A stretch of DNA of 14,277 nt from Candidatus Eiseniibacteriota bacterium (GTDB taxonomy: Bacteria > JAFGKV01). The notes under the pieces are model-generated. The model ran no database searches. It was not told where the DNA came from and was given only the letters and a program-made list of their open reading frames with translations. Every line of letters begins with the position of its first letter. Position 1 is the stretch's first letter. The position numbers and the translations under genes were made by a program. The stretch covers positions 1 to 14,277 of the forward strand of contig JALOPK010000048.1 of NCBI GenBank assembly GCA_025453925.1. Reading direction: 5' to 3'. This document shows, piece by piece, positions 14,235 to 14,277 of the stretch.

Positions 14235-14277
14235 CGGCAGGGGGTTGGAGCAGCGAAGCGTGACCTGACGGATTCGG

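Larger units (their letters stand above)
13931..14277. other. Intergenic region without a convincing gene
   Basis: No frame here shows a recognisable protein. The short open frames on both strands are low-complexity or Arg/Ser/Pro-rich translations of GC-rich DNA, and one runs through the repeat-like palindrome at the right end. What can be seen is a promoter-like pair, a tandem palindrome, an inverted repeat GGACCG/CGGTCC (14148-14153 and 14175-14180) without a T-tract, and a REP-like palindrome. No clear terminator for the helicase operon is present. Confidence 0.6.

Noticed and set aside
14020-14268. 82-residue plus-strand open frame at the right end
   Set aside because: It has no Shine-Dalgarno sequence or domain, and its C-terminal half is a translation of the REP-like palindrome.

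Overview
This is a G+C-rich bacterial chromosomal segment (judged by eye, not counted) with Shine-Dalgarno-led genes, frequent GTG/TTG starts and densely packed operons. The phylum cannot be fixed from the window. Class II ribonucleotide reductase, a 4-hydroxybenzoyl-CoA-reductase-like molybdoenzyme and a TPR/HD-GYP protein suit a free-living bacterium of low-oxygen or variable-oxygen habitats. I see no rRNA, tRNA, CRISPR array, transposase or phage gene.

Left arm (1-3312, all minus strand, read right to left): a TPR/HD-GYP cyclic-di-GMP phosphodiesterase-like protein; a zinc alcohol dehydrogenase of the L-threonine 3-dehydrogenase type whose structural-zinc cysteines are gone; a short AcpS-type phosphopantetheinyl transferase; and the first 20 codons of what looks like an AMP-forming acyl-CoA ligase, cut by the window edge. 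The last two lie in one uninterrupted reading frame, although the ligase has its own GTG and a perfect AGGAGG.

Divergent intergenic region (3313-3616): it carries a TTGACA -35 element, two imperfect palindromes 31 bp apart centre to centre that fit a tandem NrdR-box pair, and a strong GC-rich hairpin just before the start of the vitamin-B12-dependent ribonucleotide reductase gene nrdJ (3617-6358).

Right arm (6508-13930, all plus strand): a tightly coupled cluster encodes a three-subunit molybdenum hydroxylase (2Fe-2S subunit, molybdopterin subunit, FAD subunit) and a MocA-type cytidylyltransferase that would finish its cofactor. These four genes overlap each other by 4 bp. The FAD subunit carries the extra cysteine insert known from 4-hydroxybenzoyl-CoA reductase, which holds a [4Fe-4S] cluster. 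Twelve bases later come two overlapping genes: a RecB-family nuclease with a four-cysteine Fe-S signature, HhH region and decayed RNase-H-like domain, and a UPF1/DNA2-like SF1B helicase. Together they look like a split bacterial version of the Dna2 nuclease-helicase.

The right end (13931-14277) has no convincing gene. It holds a promoter-like pair followed at once by a 16-bp-period tandem palindrome that looks like an operator, and a short palindrome resembling dispersed intergenic repeats.
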